A stretch of 9,209 nucleotides of DNA from Candidatus Peregrinibacteria bacterium. Its GTDB lineage: Bacteria; Patescibacteriota; Gracilibacteria; UM-FILTER-43-11. The notes beneath the pieces were generated by a model that saw nothing but the letters and a program-made list of their open reading frames with translations, ran no database searches and was not told the origin of the DNA. Position 1 is the first letter of the stretch. Each line of letters starts with the position of its first letter. The position numbers and the translations under genes were made by a program. Of the stretch, positions 1 to 7,316 are shown piece by piece. Location: contig DAOWGG010000149.1 in NCBI GenBank assembly GCA_030637565.1, positions 1 through 9,209 on the forward strand, read 5' to 3'.

Positions 1-36
1 CCATGGGGAAGGCAGTTGTAGGGATGCTGGAATCAA
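1..36 (+). other. possible broken 5' part of the phosphatase gene
   Basis: Just upstream of the phosphatase ATG the same frame reads W-N-Q before M-A-S-D-L-E. This resembles the end of a HAMP linker (consensus about F-N-x-M-a-x-x-L-e), a common N-terminal partner of RsbU-type phosphatases. That frame is closed by TAG at 19-21, while the third frame is open from 3 to a TGA at 96-98. A frameshift, a nonsense mutation or a sequence error in an originally longer gene would explain this. The alternative is that the third-frame reading belongs to a separate upstream gene that ends at 98 and overlaps the phosphatase start. Only 36 bases are visible, so this is tentative. Confidence 0.3.
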
Positions 37-825
37 ATGGCATCCGATTTAGAGGTGAGTACTCAGCAAATGGTGGAAAAGGAAAAATTAACTCGTGAGT
101 TGGAATTAGCGGGGCAAATCCAAATGGAGCTTCTGCCAGCGCAAGTGCCACAAGTAAAAAATCTCGATATCGCAGCGAGTCTAGTTTCTGCGGAAGAAGT
201 AGGAGGGGATTGTTATGACTTCTTGATCCTTGATGAGGACAATATGATTTTTTATATTGGAGATGTAACAGGTCATGGAGTGCCAGCAGGATTGGTATCA
301 GCCATTAATAATGCGTTGGTTCCAGCCTTTATGGAACACTATCAAACCACTCAGGAACTCATCGCTCATTTAAATAAAATATTAAAAACAAAAACACGGC
401 CAAATGTATTCATGACGATGGTGATGGCACACTGGCATGCGACGGAGTCTAAAATTGGCTTCACTCAAGCGGGGCACGATCCGATTGTTCATTTTAAGGC
501 GAGCGACAAAACCGTTAGCGAGCTTTCAACCGGTGGGATGGCGCTCGGAATGGTGGCTGATATTACACCAATTGTAAAAACAGACTTTGTTCAAATGGAA
601 ATGGGAGATGTGGCGGTGTTATATACCGACGGAATCCCAGAGGCATGGCAAACAGATACCGAAAGTTACGGAATGGATCGCTTTAAGGAATCCATTATTA
701 AGAACAGTCAGCTAACCACCGCTCAAGAAATTCACGACGCATTAATTAAGGATGTTCGCGACTTTATGGGAGACTTCCCTCAGGCGGACGATATCACATT
801 GATTGTAGTGAAGAAGACAGCTTAG
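37..825 (+). CDS. PP2C/SpoIIE-type serine/threonine phosphatase (RsbU-like), probably 5' incomplete
   Basis: A 262-residue protein of the PPM/SpoIIE phosphatase family, which removes phosphate from serine or threonine of partner proteins, classically anti-sigma-factor antagonists. Residues 1-35 form a charged helix ending in the family's typical linker E-L-E-L-A-G-Q-I-Q-x-x-L-L-P. The metal-binding motifs are all visible: E-V-G-G-D-C-Y-D at 54-61, G-D-V-T-G-H-G at 75-81, A-G-H-D at 145-148, Y-T-D-G at 196-199 and A-D-D-I-T at 250-254, so the enzyme should be active. There is no sensor domain, signal peptide or membrane segment in the visible part. The ATG at 37 is the first in-frame start after a TAG at 19-21. 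A GTAGGGA about 12 bases upstream is a poor, distant ribosome site, and the resemblance to a HAMP end suggests a longer original protein. No kinase or STAS-domain partner is visible here. The gene converges on uvrA with no bases between the stops. Confidence 0.88.
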   Translation: MASDLEVSTQQMVEKEKLTRELELAGQIQMELLPAQVPQVKNLDIAASLVSAEEVGGDCYDFLILDEDNMIFYIGDVTGHGVPAGLVSAINNALVPAFMEHYQTTQELIAHLNKILKTKTRPNVFMTMVMAHWHATESKIGFTQAGHDPIVHFKASDKTVSELSTGGMALGMVADITPIVKTDFVQMEMGDVAVLYTDGIPEAWQTDTESYGMDRFKESIIKNSQLTTAQEIHDALIKDVRDFMGDFPQADDITLIVVKKTA

Positions 826-3723
826 TTATTGCTTCAGCATCTTCGCTAAATATTGTCCGGTGTAGCTTTTTTTGCATTTCGCCACTTCTTCAGGAGTTCC
901 TGTGCAAAGCACTTCACCACCTCCACTTCCGCCTTCAGGTCCGATATCAATAATATAATCAACCGATTTAATCACATCCAAATTATGCTCAATAGTTAGA
1001 ACGGTATTCCCTTTATCAACCAGGGCTTGCAATACGCTTAAGAGCTTTTGAACATCGGCAAAATGCAGGCCGGTAGTGGGCTCATCAAGAACATAAATTG
1101 TTTTACCAGTGGATCGCTTAGCGAGTTCAGTGGCTAATTTTACACGCTGAGCTTCTCCTCCAGAAAGAGTGGTGGCACTTTGACCAAGGTGAATATAATC
1201 GAGCCCCACGCTAGCTAAAGTGCTGAGCTTATTTTTGATCTGAGGAATTGCATCAAAAAACTCAAGCGCCTCCGCGACAGTCATATCTAAAACATCAGCA
1301 ATGTTCTTCCCATGCCAGGTAACTTCAAGCGCTTCCGCATTGTAACGTCTTCCCTTACAAACTTCACAAGGTACATATACATCTGGCAGAAAGTGCATTT
1401 CAATTTTTACAATCCCATCTCCCTTACAAGATTCACAACGACCTCCTTTCACATTAAAGCTAAAACGCCCCTCTTTGTAACCTCTAAGCTTTGCTTCAGT
1501 GGTCGCAGCATAAAGTTCGCGAATGTCAGTGAACACTCCAGTGTAGGTTGCAGGATTACTGCGTGGAGTACGTCCGATTGGAGATTGGTCGATATTAATA
1601 ATTTTATCCAAATGCTCAACTCCTTTAATTTCTTTGTGGGCACCCGCACGATGTTTTGCACGATTGAGTTTTGTGCTCAAAACAGGACAAAGAACGTAGT
1701 TGATTAACGATGATTTTCCAGATCCAGAAACACCCGTAACGCCAATAAAGGTATTCAGAGGAATTTTAACATCAACATTTTTTAAATTATGCTCAGAAGC
1801 CCCAATGATTTCTAGGTATTTTCCATTGCCCTCTCGGCGTTCCTTTGGAATGTCAATTTTCTTACGACCTGAAAGGTAATCTCCAGTAATTGACTTCTTG
1901 TTTTTCCGAATTTCATCGGCGGTACCAGCCGCAATAATGACCCCTCCGTGTTTCCCTGCGGCAGGACCAACGTCTAAGACATAATCAGCAGCCGCGATGG
2001 TTTCCTCATCGTGCTCCACCACTAAAACGGTATTCCCCAAATTTCTTAAATTCTCCATTGTTTTAATCAGACGAGCATTGTCGCGCTGATGAAGTCCGAT
2101 CGATGGCTCATCCAAAACGTATAAAACTCCCTGAAGAGAAGATCCAATTTGAGTTGCCAGTCGAATTCGCTGAGCTTCTCCTCCGGAAAGCGTGTTGGCA
2201 GAGCGATTGAGGGTTAAATAGGCGAGCCCTACATTGTGTAGAAATTGTAAACGGCTAATAACTTCCTGAATAATCAGCTTACCAATGGTGTATTCCGATT
2301 GAGTGAGTTTATCTTTATTGTTCTCAGGAAGTAGGGATTCAAAAAAGACACGAGCTTCCTCAATCGACATTTCAGTCACATCATAAATCGATTGCTTATC
2401 AACCGTAATGCTTAAAATTTCAGGCCGAAGACGTTTCCCTTCACAAAGTTCACAAGTCAATTCTTCCATAAATCGCTCAATGTTTTTACGCACATAATCT
2501 GAATCTGATTCATGATAACGACGTTCTAAATTGGGGATTACCCCTTCGTAGGTAGTTTGAGTTTCGTAATTTGAATTTTGACTGGTGTAGGTCGCTTGAT
2601 ATTTTTCTTTACCTGCACCATTTAAAATTACTTCAATTTGTTTTTCATTCAATTTCCCAACAGGAGTATGAACATCAAATCCATATTTCTTTCCCACCTC
2701 TCGTAATAAGTTGGTGTACCAGTTCATTCGCATGCTAGAGGTTGACCACGGAATAATAGCTCCCTCCGCAATAGTAAGGCGTGGATTGGGCATTACGAGG
2801 TCAGGATTGATTTTGAGTTTAGATCCCAATCCATGACATTCAGGACAGGCACCATGAGGAGAATTAAAGCTGAAAGATCGAGGTTGAATTTCGGGAATAG
2901 AAATTCCACAAACATCACAGGCAAAGTTTTCAGAAAAAACTTCTTCTTCTCCACTATCTGCATCCACAATTTTAACCACCCCTTCGCCAAATCGAAGGGC
3001 GGTTTCAAGCGAGTCAGAAAGACGAGAGCGATCTTCATTTTTTTCTTCAATTTCATCTCCAGATTTAAGTTTTACAAAATTCCTTTTTAAATTCTGAACA
3101 ACAATACGATCGACAACAATTTCAATAGAGTGTTTCTTATTTGGATCTAATTTGAGATCTTCATTCACTGAATAGACATGGCCGTCAGCTCGATAGCGGA
3201 CAAAACCTTCTTTCTTAATTTTCTCAAGTATTTTGTGATGTTCTCCTTTGCGATCGTGCACCATTGGCGCAAGGAGCATAATGCGTTTTCCCTCCGTCAT
3301 ATCGGCAATAAGATCAATGATTTGGCTAGCACTTTGCTTACTGATTGTTTTTCCGCAGTCAGGGCAGTGAGGTCGACCTACTTTCGCAAAAAACAAACGT
3401 AAGTAGTCATAAATTTCAGTCACGGTTCCAACGGTAGAGCGAGGGTTACGACTTGCGGTTTTTTGATCAATCGAAATAGCAGGAGAAAGACCATCGATCG
3501 AATCGACATCTGGTTTTTCCATTAATTGCAAAAACTGACGGGCATAGGTGCTTAAACTTTCTACATAACGACGTTGTCCTTCCGCGTAAATTGTATCGAA
3601 AGCCAGCGATGACTTCCCCGATCCAGACGGGCCTGTAATCACAACGAGCTGATCTCGTGGGATTTCAACATCAATATTTTTTAAATTGTGCACACGAGCA
3701 CCTTTTACAACAATTTTTTTCAA
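826..3723 (-). CDS. uvrA: UvrA, excinuclease ABC subunit A (nucleotide excision repair)
   Basis: The 965-residue damage-recognition ATPase of UvrABC repair, close to the usual length of about 940. It dimerises, scans DNA for bulky lesions and loads UvrB. Both ABC modules are complete: Walker [10 protein letters not shown] at 31-39 and G-V-S-G-S-G-K-S-S at 664-672, signatures L-S-G-G-E-A-Q-R at 512-519 and 853-860, and Walker B L-D-E-P at about 537-540 and 879-882. Zinc modules are C269/C272/C293/C296 and C763/C766/C786/C789; further CxxC pairs lie at 120/123 and 424/427. The first Walker A has Pro where most UvrA proteins have Leu. The start is TTG: the codons before it are ATC, two AAA, CCC and then a TAA stop, and [16 protein letters not shown] matches the family N-terminus. 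No Shine-Dalgarno is visible. It diverges from the cyclic-nucleotide-binding gene, and no convincing own promoter was found; a TTGACT on the minus strand at 3799-3804 lacks a well-spaced -10. Confidence 0.98.
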   Translation of the reverse strand: MKKIVVKGARVHNLKNIDVEIPRDQLVVITGPSGSGKSSLAFDTIYAEGQRRYVESLSTYARQFLQLMEKPDVDSIDGLSPAISIDQKTASRNPRSTVGTVTEIYDYLRLFFAKVGRPHCPDCGKTISKQSASQIIDLIADMTEGKRIMLLAPMVHDRKGEHHKILEKIKKEGFVRYRADGHVYSVNEDLKLDPNKKHSIEIVVDRIVVQNLKRNFVKLKSGDEIEEKNEDRSRLSDSLETALRFGEGVVKIVDADSGEEEVFSENFACDVCGISIPEIQPRSFSFNSPHGACPECHGLGSKLKINPDLVMPNPRLTIAEGAIIPWSTSSMRMNWYTNLLREVGKKYGFDVHTPVGKLNEKQIEVILNGAGKEKYQATYTSQNSNYETQTTYEGVIPNLERRYHESDSDYVRKNIERFMEELTCELCEGKRLRPEILSITVDKQSIYDVTEMSIEEARVFFESLLPENNKDKLTQSEYTIGKLIIQEVISRLQFLHNVGLAYLTLNRSANTLSGGEAQRIRLATQIGSSLQGVLYVLDEPSIGLHQRDNARLIKTMENLRNLGNTVLVVEHDEETIAAADYVLDVGPAAGKHGGVIIAAGTADEIRKNKKSITGDYLSGRKKIDIPKERREGNGKYLEIIGASEHNLKNVDVKIPLNTFIGVTGVSGSGKSSLINYVLCPVLSTKLNRAKHRAGAHKEIKGVEHLDKIINIDQSPIGRTPRSNPATYTGVFTDIRELYAATTEAKLRGYKEGRFSFNVKGGRCESCKGDGIVKIEMHFLPDVYVPCEVCKGRRYNAEALEVTWHGKNIADVLDMTVAEALEFFDAIPQIKNKLSTLASVGLDYIHLGQSATTLSGGEAQRVKLATELAKRSTGKTIYVLDEPTTGLHFADVQKLLSVLQALVDKGNTVLTIEHNLDVIKSVDYIIDIGPEGGSGGGEVLCTGTPEEVAKCKKSYTGQYLAKMLKQ

Positions 3724-3857
3724 GATTTTTTTGGGTTATGGAGGGGGTAATTGGCATTAATAAGCCAGTTTTCATAGAGTTGCATATTTTTTTAAAGAAG
3801 TCAATACCCTTCGGGGGAAATTAACAATATAACTTTCTTGAGTTTGCGTGCGTGGGG

Positions 3858-3875
3858 CCCCTTATCAATAAGGGG
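3858..3875. promoter_or_regulatory. perfect stem-loop in the divergent uvrA / cyclic-nucleotide-binding gene region
   Basis: CCCCTTA, loop TCAA, TAAGGGG gives a perfect 7-bp stem. The self-complementary GGGGCCCC at 3854-3861 overlaps its left arm. Neither strand has a T-run after it, so it is not a typical intrinsic terminator. It lies about 135 bp before the uvrA start and about 60 bp before the -35 box of the gene at 3993, so it could be an operator or a structure in the uvrA leader. Function is inferred only. Confidence 0.45.
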
Positions 3876-3895
3876 GGTATTAAATAAAAAGGGGT

Positions 3896-3927
3896 AAGAA
3901 AGAAAAGTAAATAAAAAGAAAGAAAAG
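3896..3927 (+). repeat. 12-bp direct repeat in a purine-rich tract
   Basis: AAGAAAGAAAAG occurs exactly at 3896-3907 and 3916-3927, a 20-bp period or about two helical turns. It lies in an almost pyrimidine-free stretch (about 3882-3927) that ends seven bases before the -35 box at 3934. It could be an activator site or UP-element-like sequence, or simply low-complexity DNA. Confidence 0.5.
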
Positions 3928-3933
3928 CCCGCC

Positions 3934-3963
3934 TTGAATATGCGGAGCCCAATTTGCTATACT
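3934..3963 (+). promoter_or_regulatory. sigma70-like promoter for the cyclic-nucleotide-binding gene
   Basis: TTGAAT at 3934-3939, an 18-base spacer, then TATACT at 3958-3963 preceded by TGC, an extended -10. Transcription should start near 3970, leaving a leader of about 22 AT-rich bases without a Shine-Dalgarno before the ATG at 3993. Confidence 0.6.
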
Positions 3964-3992
3964 GACTCTTGTAAAATCTAAAATAAAAAATC

Positions 3993-4385
3993 ATGATCGA
4001 AATTCTAAAAAGCATTCCATTCTTCACCGAATTATCCGATGAGGATCTTCAAAAGATTGTTGAGAAAATTCAAATGCAGTATTTTCCAGAAAATCACATC
4101 ATTTTTAATGAAGGAGATGAAGGAGATATAATGTATGTCATTAAACGTGGTGAGGTTCAGGTGCTTCGCGATAATACTATTCTTGCGCTCTTAAAAGACG
4201 GTCAGTTTTTCGGAGAAATGGCTTTGGTATCCGATGAAACTCGAAATGCCACTATTAAAAGCGTATCCGATGTGGAACTTCTCACTCTTTCAAAAGACGA
4301 CTTCAAATACCTAATGGAAACCAATAGCTCCATCGCTTCCATCGTCAGCTACGAAGTGGTTAAGCGTGCAAATGCTATTTCTTAG
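3993..4385 (+). CDS. stand-alone cyclic nucleotide-binding (CAP_ED/cNMP) domain protein
   Basis: A 130-residue protein made almost entirely of one cyclic-nucleotide-binding domain. The N-terminal helix reads I-P-F-F-T-E-L-S-D-E-D-L (8-19). A beta roll follows, including I-I-F-N-E-G-D-E-G-D-I-M-Y-V-I-K-R-G-E-V (36-55). The phosphate-binding cassette is F-G-E-M-A-L at 73-78 followed by R84-N-A-T87. The Glu and Arg that hold the ribose and cyclic phosphate are both present, so ligand binding is likely. CRP/FNR regulators are about 200-230 residues and carry a C-terminal helix-turn-helix; here the protein ends shortly after the domain, so it cannot be an ordinary DNA-binding CRP. It probably acts by binding another protein. 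The predicted adenylate cyclase lies about 0.6 kb downstream on the other strand. The ATG has no Shine-Dalgarno. The downstream DUF3307 gene probably belongs to the same transcript. Confidence 0.9.
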   Translation: MIEILKSIPFFTELSDEDLQKIVEKIQMQYFPENHIIFNEGDEGDIMYVIKRGEVQVLRDNTILALLKDGQFFGEMALVSDETRNATIKSVSDVELLTLSKDDFKYLMETNSSIASIVSYEVVKRANAIS

Positions 4386-4417
4386 CTTACTACTTATAGC
4401 TTATTGCTTACTGCTTA
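4383..4417 (+). repeat. five tandem heptamers (NNNCTTA) between two genes
   Basis: Five consecutive 7-mers: TAGCTTA, CTACTTA, TAGCTTA, TTGCTTA, CTGCTTA. The first contains the TAG stop of the cyclic-nucleotide-binding gene, and the array ends four bases before the ATG of the DUF3307 gene at 4422. The array therefore fills the whole translation-initiation region where a ribosome site would be expected. Seven is not a multiple of three, so changes in copy number would shift spacing and the upstream reading frames. Confidence 0.75.
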
Positions 4418-4421
4418 TAAA

Positions 4422-4976
4422 ATGAACATTCTTCTTCATCTCATTCTCGCACACTTCCTCGCTGATTATCCTTTTCAGTGGAATTGGCTGGCAAAGTATA
4501 AACAAAAGCATTCTTTAGGGGTTTTAATTCACAGCTTCACTCATTTTGTTGTTTCATTAGTTTTAACGATTCCCTTTTTATACATGGGAAAAGTGTGGCT
4601 AGGAATCTTATTTATTTTTGTGACTCATACAGGCCTTGATCAGTTGAAAATCTATTTGGGGAAAAAAACCAAATGGAATTCATTTTTACTGTACACATTA
4701 GATCAACTCGCTCATTTGTTGATCATATGGGGGGTGGCTAGTTATTGGGGAGTGCTCGCTCCGCTATGGCCAGGTGAGTGGATGAGCTATTACTTCAACG
4801 ATTCCATTCTTAGCTTTGTTTTGATCTTAACTCTGGTTACGTATTTCTACGATGTGTCCCGATGGACGTATCTGAATATGCGAAAAAAACAGCCTTACAA
4901 GCGAAATTATAAGATGATGGCTCGTAATGCACTGATCGTCGTGATTGCCTTCTCGGTTTATTGGATCACTACTTAA
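4422..4976 (+). CDS. DUF3307 family integral membrane protein
   Basis: A 184-residue hydrophobic protein with about five or six membrane segments and the polar signature of DUF3307: L-x-x-A-H-F-L-A-D-Y-P-F-Q (H11, D15, Q19), H37 and H41, T-H-T-G-L-D-Q-L-K at 68-76, and D-Q-L-A-H at 94-98. The spaced His/Asp residues inside membrane helices suggest a metal site or enzymatic pocket, but the family has no established function that I know of. I chose ATG 4422 because M-N-I-L-L-H-L-I-L-A-H matches the usual family start. An in-frame TTG at 4404 would add six residues encoded by the heptamer repeats and is less likely. The gene follows the cyclic-nucleotide-binding gene closely and overlaps the cyclase tail to tail by 8 bp (4969-4976). 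Confidence 0.85.
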   Translation: MNILLHLILAHFLADYPFQWNWLAKYKQKHSLGVLIHSFTHFVVSLVLTIPFLYMGKVWLGILFIFVTHTGLDQLKIYLGKKTKWNSFLLYTLDQLAHLLIIWGVASYWGVLAPLWPGEWMSYYFNDSILSFVLILTLVTYFYDVSRWTYLNMRKKQPYKRNYKMMARNALIVVIAFSVYWITT

Positions 4977-7008
4977 CCTCAAACGTCCACACTCCATCCC
5001 AATCCATTGCGGGTGGGTTCTTAATAAATTCATTACATCGATCCACAAATATTTTTGAAGGGGGGTCATTCGGAATGGAGGCAAACTTTTGCATCGCATT
5101 ATTAAAATCTTTTTTTCGATATAATTCCAAGGCTTCAGCAAAAGTTTGAATCATCGATTGCTTGCCAGAATCCACTTCTTCTTTGGTGCTCATTAGCTCA
5201 TAAACACGAACGGGTTGCTCCTTTCCTTTCACTCGAATTTGATCGAGTTCTCGACACACAAAATCATCCTTAATAATCTCGTAGGTATTTTCCGAGATCA
5301 TCAGCTCCGTGTCGTATTGCTTGTTGATACTTTCCAAACGAGAGGCCAGGTTTACATTGTCTCCCATAATGGTGTAGTCAAATCGATCCGCTGATCCCAT
5401 ATTCCCAGCAATCACTTCTCCCGTATTAATTCCAATACGCACATGAATAGGGGGTAGCCCCTGCTTTTCCCATTCCAATCGCAGTTCAGCCAGTTTTTTC
5501 TGATTTTTCAATGCGGTCAAACAGGCATTTTTAGCGTGATCTTTCAGCGGCACTGGAGCGCCCCAAAAGGCCATAATGGCATCGCCTTCATACTTATCTA
5601 ACGTTCCTTTGTTTTCTAGAATTTCATTGGTCATTTCATCTAGGTATCCGTTTAGGAATTGAACCAGTTGACCAGGCTCCATTTTTTCGGAGATAGAAGT
5701 GAATCCAGCAATATCTGAAAAGTAAGCGGTTACTTCTTTTTTGGCACCTCCCAATTCCATCATTTTTGGGTCTTTTAAAATCTGATCCACCACCGATTTA
5801 TTTACATAATGACCAAACGCTCCTTCAATAAATTTACGCTCTCCTTGCTCCATTATAAATCGGAGCAAAAAGGTCCCAGTGAAGGATAGAAGAATGGTAA
5901 TAAGCGGATAAATCACATTCAGAAACAATCGCGATTCATAGGCGATGATCCCAGCCATCACAACTCCAAAAAGTTCCGCCAAAAGAATGGGGATAGCGAA
6001 GCGAACCCGAAGCTTAGAAAAAAGGAATAAGTTGATCGCAATCAGGGAAAGTAAAAGAATCCACAAGCTCAATCGAGACTGATCTCGCAGAAACTTATCC
6101 GAAATAATTGTTTGAATGTTATTCGCATGAATCTCAACTCCAGGCATACGAACCCCCTGACTAACTGGTGAAAGGTAGTAGTCCTGAAGGTCGATCGCCG
6201 TCGGGCCAATTAAAATGATCTTATCTCTTAATTCTAATCGATTTCCCTCCGTACTAACAAAGTTTTTTTTCAAAACGTCCGTCAGAGAAATTTGTGAGTA
6301 GCTATGAGGCTGAGCAAAGTAATTCACATACATAAAATGACTCGTCAGATCATGCCGTTTATCATAAAGAGAAATCACAGGAATATTTAAATCGGAGCCA
6401 AAAGCATAACTTGATCCTTGAATGGTAGGCTGGTGATCTTTTTCGTTTAAGTATTCTCGAGCGAGTTGAAGCGAAAAGGATTCAATGGGCTCATCTCCCG
6501 ATTCACTGTAAACAGGAACCTGTCGCACAAACCCATCTTCATCCAATTTTACATTAATCCATCCCACTTTTGGATTTCCCTCAAGGAGAGTTTGATTCGG
6601 CATCTGGACATCACGATTTCCGTTGGTGAATAAATAGCGTCCCGCTAAAACAACATTGGAATGTTTAGACAAAGCATTTCGAAAGACTTCATCTCCTTCT
6701 TTATTGTCTGGGAAAGTCATATCGATACCAATGGCAGCTACATTGGCTTCATTTAGTATTTCGATTGCTTGCCCGTAATACGCTCGAGACCACGAAGAGA
6801 GAGGTCCAAGCTCTTCCGCAGAAAGGCTTTTTTCATCAATGCCAACTACCACAATCTCAGGGCTAGCCGAGGCAAAGTCATAAAATTTATTCTGCAGACT
6901 TTTTTGGGTTCCTAAAAACATTCCACGGCTCACCATGAAACCGACGATTAGGGCGATTGAAAGCCCAAGTGCAGCAAATTTTAGAATTTTTTTAAGCATC
7001 GTCGTCAT
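4969..7008 (-). CDS. CHASE2-domain, membrane-anchored class III adenylate cyclase
   Basis: A 679-residue sensor enzyme predicted to make cAMP from ATP. Order: N-terminal membrane helix (about 11-29); extracytoplasmic CHASE2 domain (about 35-305, with I-V-V-V-G-I-D-E-K-S-L at 52-62 and I-I-L-I-G-P-T-A at 264-271); three membrane helices (about 312-332, 336-357, 361-385); cytoplasmic cyclase (about 422-607). Metal-binding D432 (F-S-D-I-A-G-F) and D476, adenine-contacting K472 (D-K-Y-E-G-D), T546 in D-Y-T-I-M-G, and transition-state N553 and R557 are all present. Lys/Thr at the purine positions fits a class IIIb adenylate rather than guanylate cyclase. The C-terminal tail (about 610-679) resembles one common in these cyclases, with a helical A-E-A-L-x-L-Y-R stretch and a closing W-D-G-V. 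ATG 7008 follows GGGAAG; the ATG at 6999 is an alternative start. The likely receiver of cAMP is the stand-alone binding protein at 3993. Confidence 0.95.
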   Translation of the reverse strand: MTTMLKKILKFAALGLSIALIVGFMVSRGMFLGTQKSLQNKFYDFASASPEIVVVGIDEKSLSAEELGPLSSWSRAYYGQAIEILNEANVAAIGIDMTFPDNKEGDEVFRNALSKHSNVVLAGRYLFTNGNRDVQMPNQTLLEGNPKVGWINVKLDEDGFVRQVPVYSESGDEPIESFSLQLAREYLNEKDHQPTIQGSSYAFGSDLNIPVISLYDKRHDLTSHFMYVNYFAQPHSYSQISLTDVLKKNFVSTEGNRLELRDKIILIGPTAIDLQDYYLSPVSQGVRMPGVEIHANNIQTIISDKFLRDQSRLSLWILLLSLIAINLFLFSKLRVRFAIPILLAELFGVVMAGIIAYESRLFLNVIYPLITILLSFTGTFLLRFIMEQGERKFIEGAFGHYVNKSVVDQILKDPKMMELGGAKKEVTAYFSDIAGFTSISEKMEPGQLVQFLNGYLDEMTNEILENKGTLDKYEGDAIMAFWGAPVPLKDHAKNACLTALKNQKKLAELRLEWEKQGLPPIHVRIGINTGEVIAGNMGSADRFDYTIMGDNVNLASRLESINKQYDTELMISENTYEIIKDDFVCRELDQIRVKGKEQPVRVYELMSTKEEVDSGKQSMIQTFAEALELYRKKDFNNAMQKFASIPNDPPSKIFVDRCNEFIKNPPAMDWDGVWTFEVK

Positions 7009-7011
7009 TAT

Positions 7012-7026
7012 CTTCCCAAGTGGAAG
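7012..7026 (-). promoter_or_regulatory. hairpin covering the cyclase ribosome-binding site
   Basis: On the minus strand CTTCC, loop ACTTG, GGAAG forms a 5-bp stem just before the ATG at 7008. The right arm is most of the only recognisable Shine-Dalgarno in the window (GGGAAG, 7017-7012). Pairing would hide it, so translation could be tuned. The stem is short and its effect is inferred. Confidence 0.4.
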
Positions 7027-7109
7027 CGATTAGATAAAGAATAACCGTGAGGCCGAGCCATTTGAGGAATTTTTTTAACACTTTGTTCAGTTGTTAATTT
7101 AATCTATAC

Positions 7110-7138
7110 ATTATACCAAAAAATCGCTTAAATATCAA
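7110..7138 (-). promoter_or_regulatory. strong sigma70-like promoter for the adenylate cyclase
   Basis: Read on the minus strand: TTGATA at 7138-7133, a 17-base spacer, then a perfect TATAAT at 7115-7110 preceded by TGG, an extended -10. The start should be near 7103, giving a leader of about 95 bases. The -35 lies 28 bp from the -35 of the divergent promoter at 7167. A 4-bp inverted repeat (GAGT-TCACC-ACTC, 7140-7152) sits between the two and could be an operator, though it is short. Confidence 0.7.
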
Positions 7139-7166
7139 TGAGTTCACCACTCTTAAAGCAAAAAAC

Positions 7167-7194
7167 TTGACTTCTGGTCAGATATATATAAAAT
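7167..7194 (+). promoter_or_regulatory. promoter P1, divergent from the cyclase promoter
   Basis: TTGACT at 7167-7172, a 16-base spacer and TAAAAT at 7189-7194 (overlapping alternative TATAAA at 7187), five of six matches in each box. It would start transcription near 7201, upstream of the hairpins and terminator at 7259-7344. The spacer holds a small inverted repeat TCTG-GT-CAGA. Confidence 0.5.
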
Positions 7195-7258
7195 AGTAAA
7201 CGAAATAGCCCTTTCAAAAATGAAAACTTGGTTCCAAACAATGTACCTCGTCATTAAA

Positions 7259-7281
7259 CCTCACATCTGAGGCGTTTTATT
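7259..7281 (+). promoter_or_regulatory. upstream hairpin and possible antiterminator arm
   Basis: CCTCA-CATC-TGAGG (7259-7272) is a 5-bp hairpin followed by CGTTTTATT, a weak terminator-like shape. Its right arm plus the following bases (7268-7281) can instead pair with 7311-7323, which would use up the left arm of the terminator at 7317. Confidence 0.45.
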
Positions 7282-7316
7282 GAGCTACCCAACCTGGAAT
7301 TACATAAAATAATAAA

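Noticed and set aside
1312..3402. Several open frames of 70-130 residues on both strands inside uvrA
   Set aside because: They lie wholly within a well-conserved gene in other frames, have unnatural composition and no family motifs.
3750..3772. ATTGGC/GCCAGT hairpin followed by TTTT, terminator-like on the plus strand
   Set aside because: The stem is weak with a G-U pair and an 8-base loop, only four T's follow, and no plus-strand transcript leads into it.
4827..5149. Short open frames across the DUF3307/cyclase junction on both strands
   Set aside because: They overlap the real coding ends out of frame and show no motif or plausible start.
7220..7270. A 16-residue open frame (M-K-T-W-F-Q-T-M-Y-L-V-I-K-P-H-I) ending inside the first hairpin, like an attenuator leader peptide
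   Set aside because: There is no ribosome site and no run of one regulatory amino acid; a frame this short arises easily by chance. The RNA folding argument stands without it.
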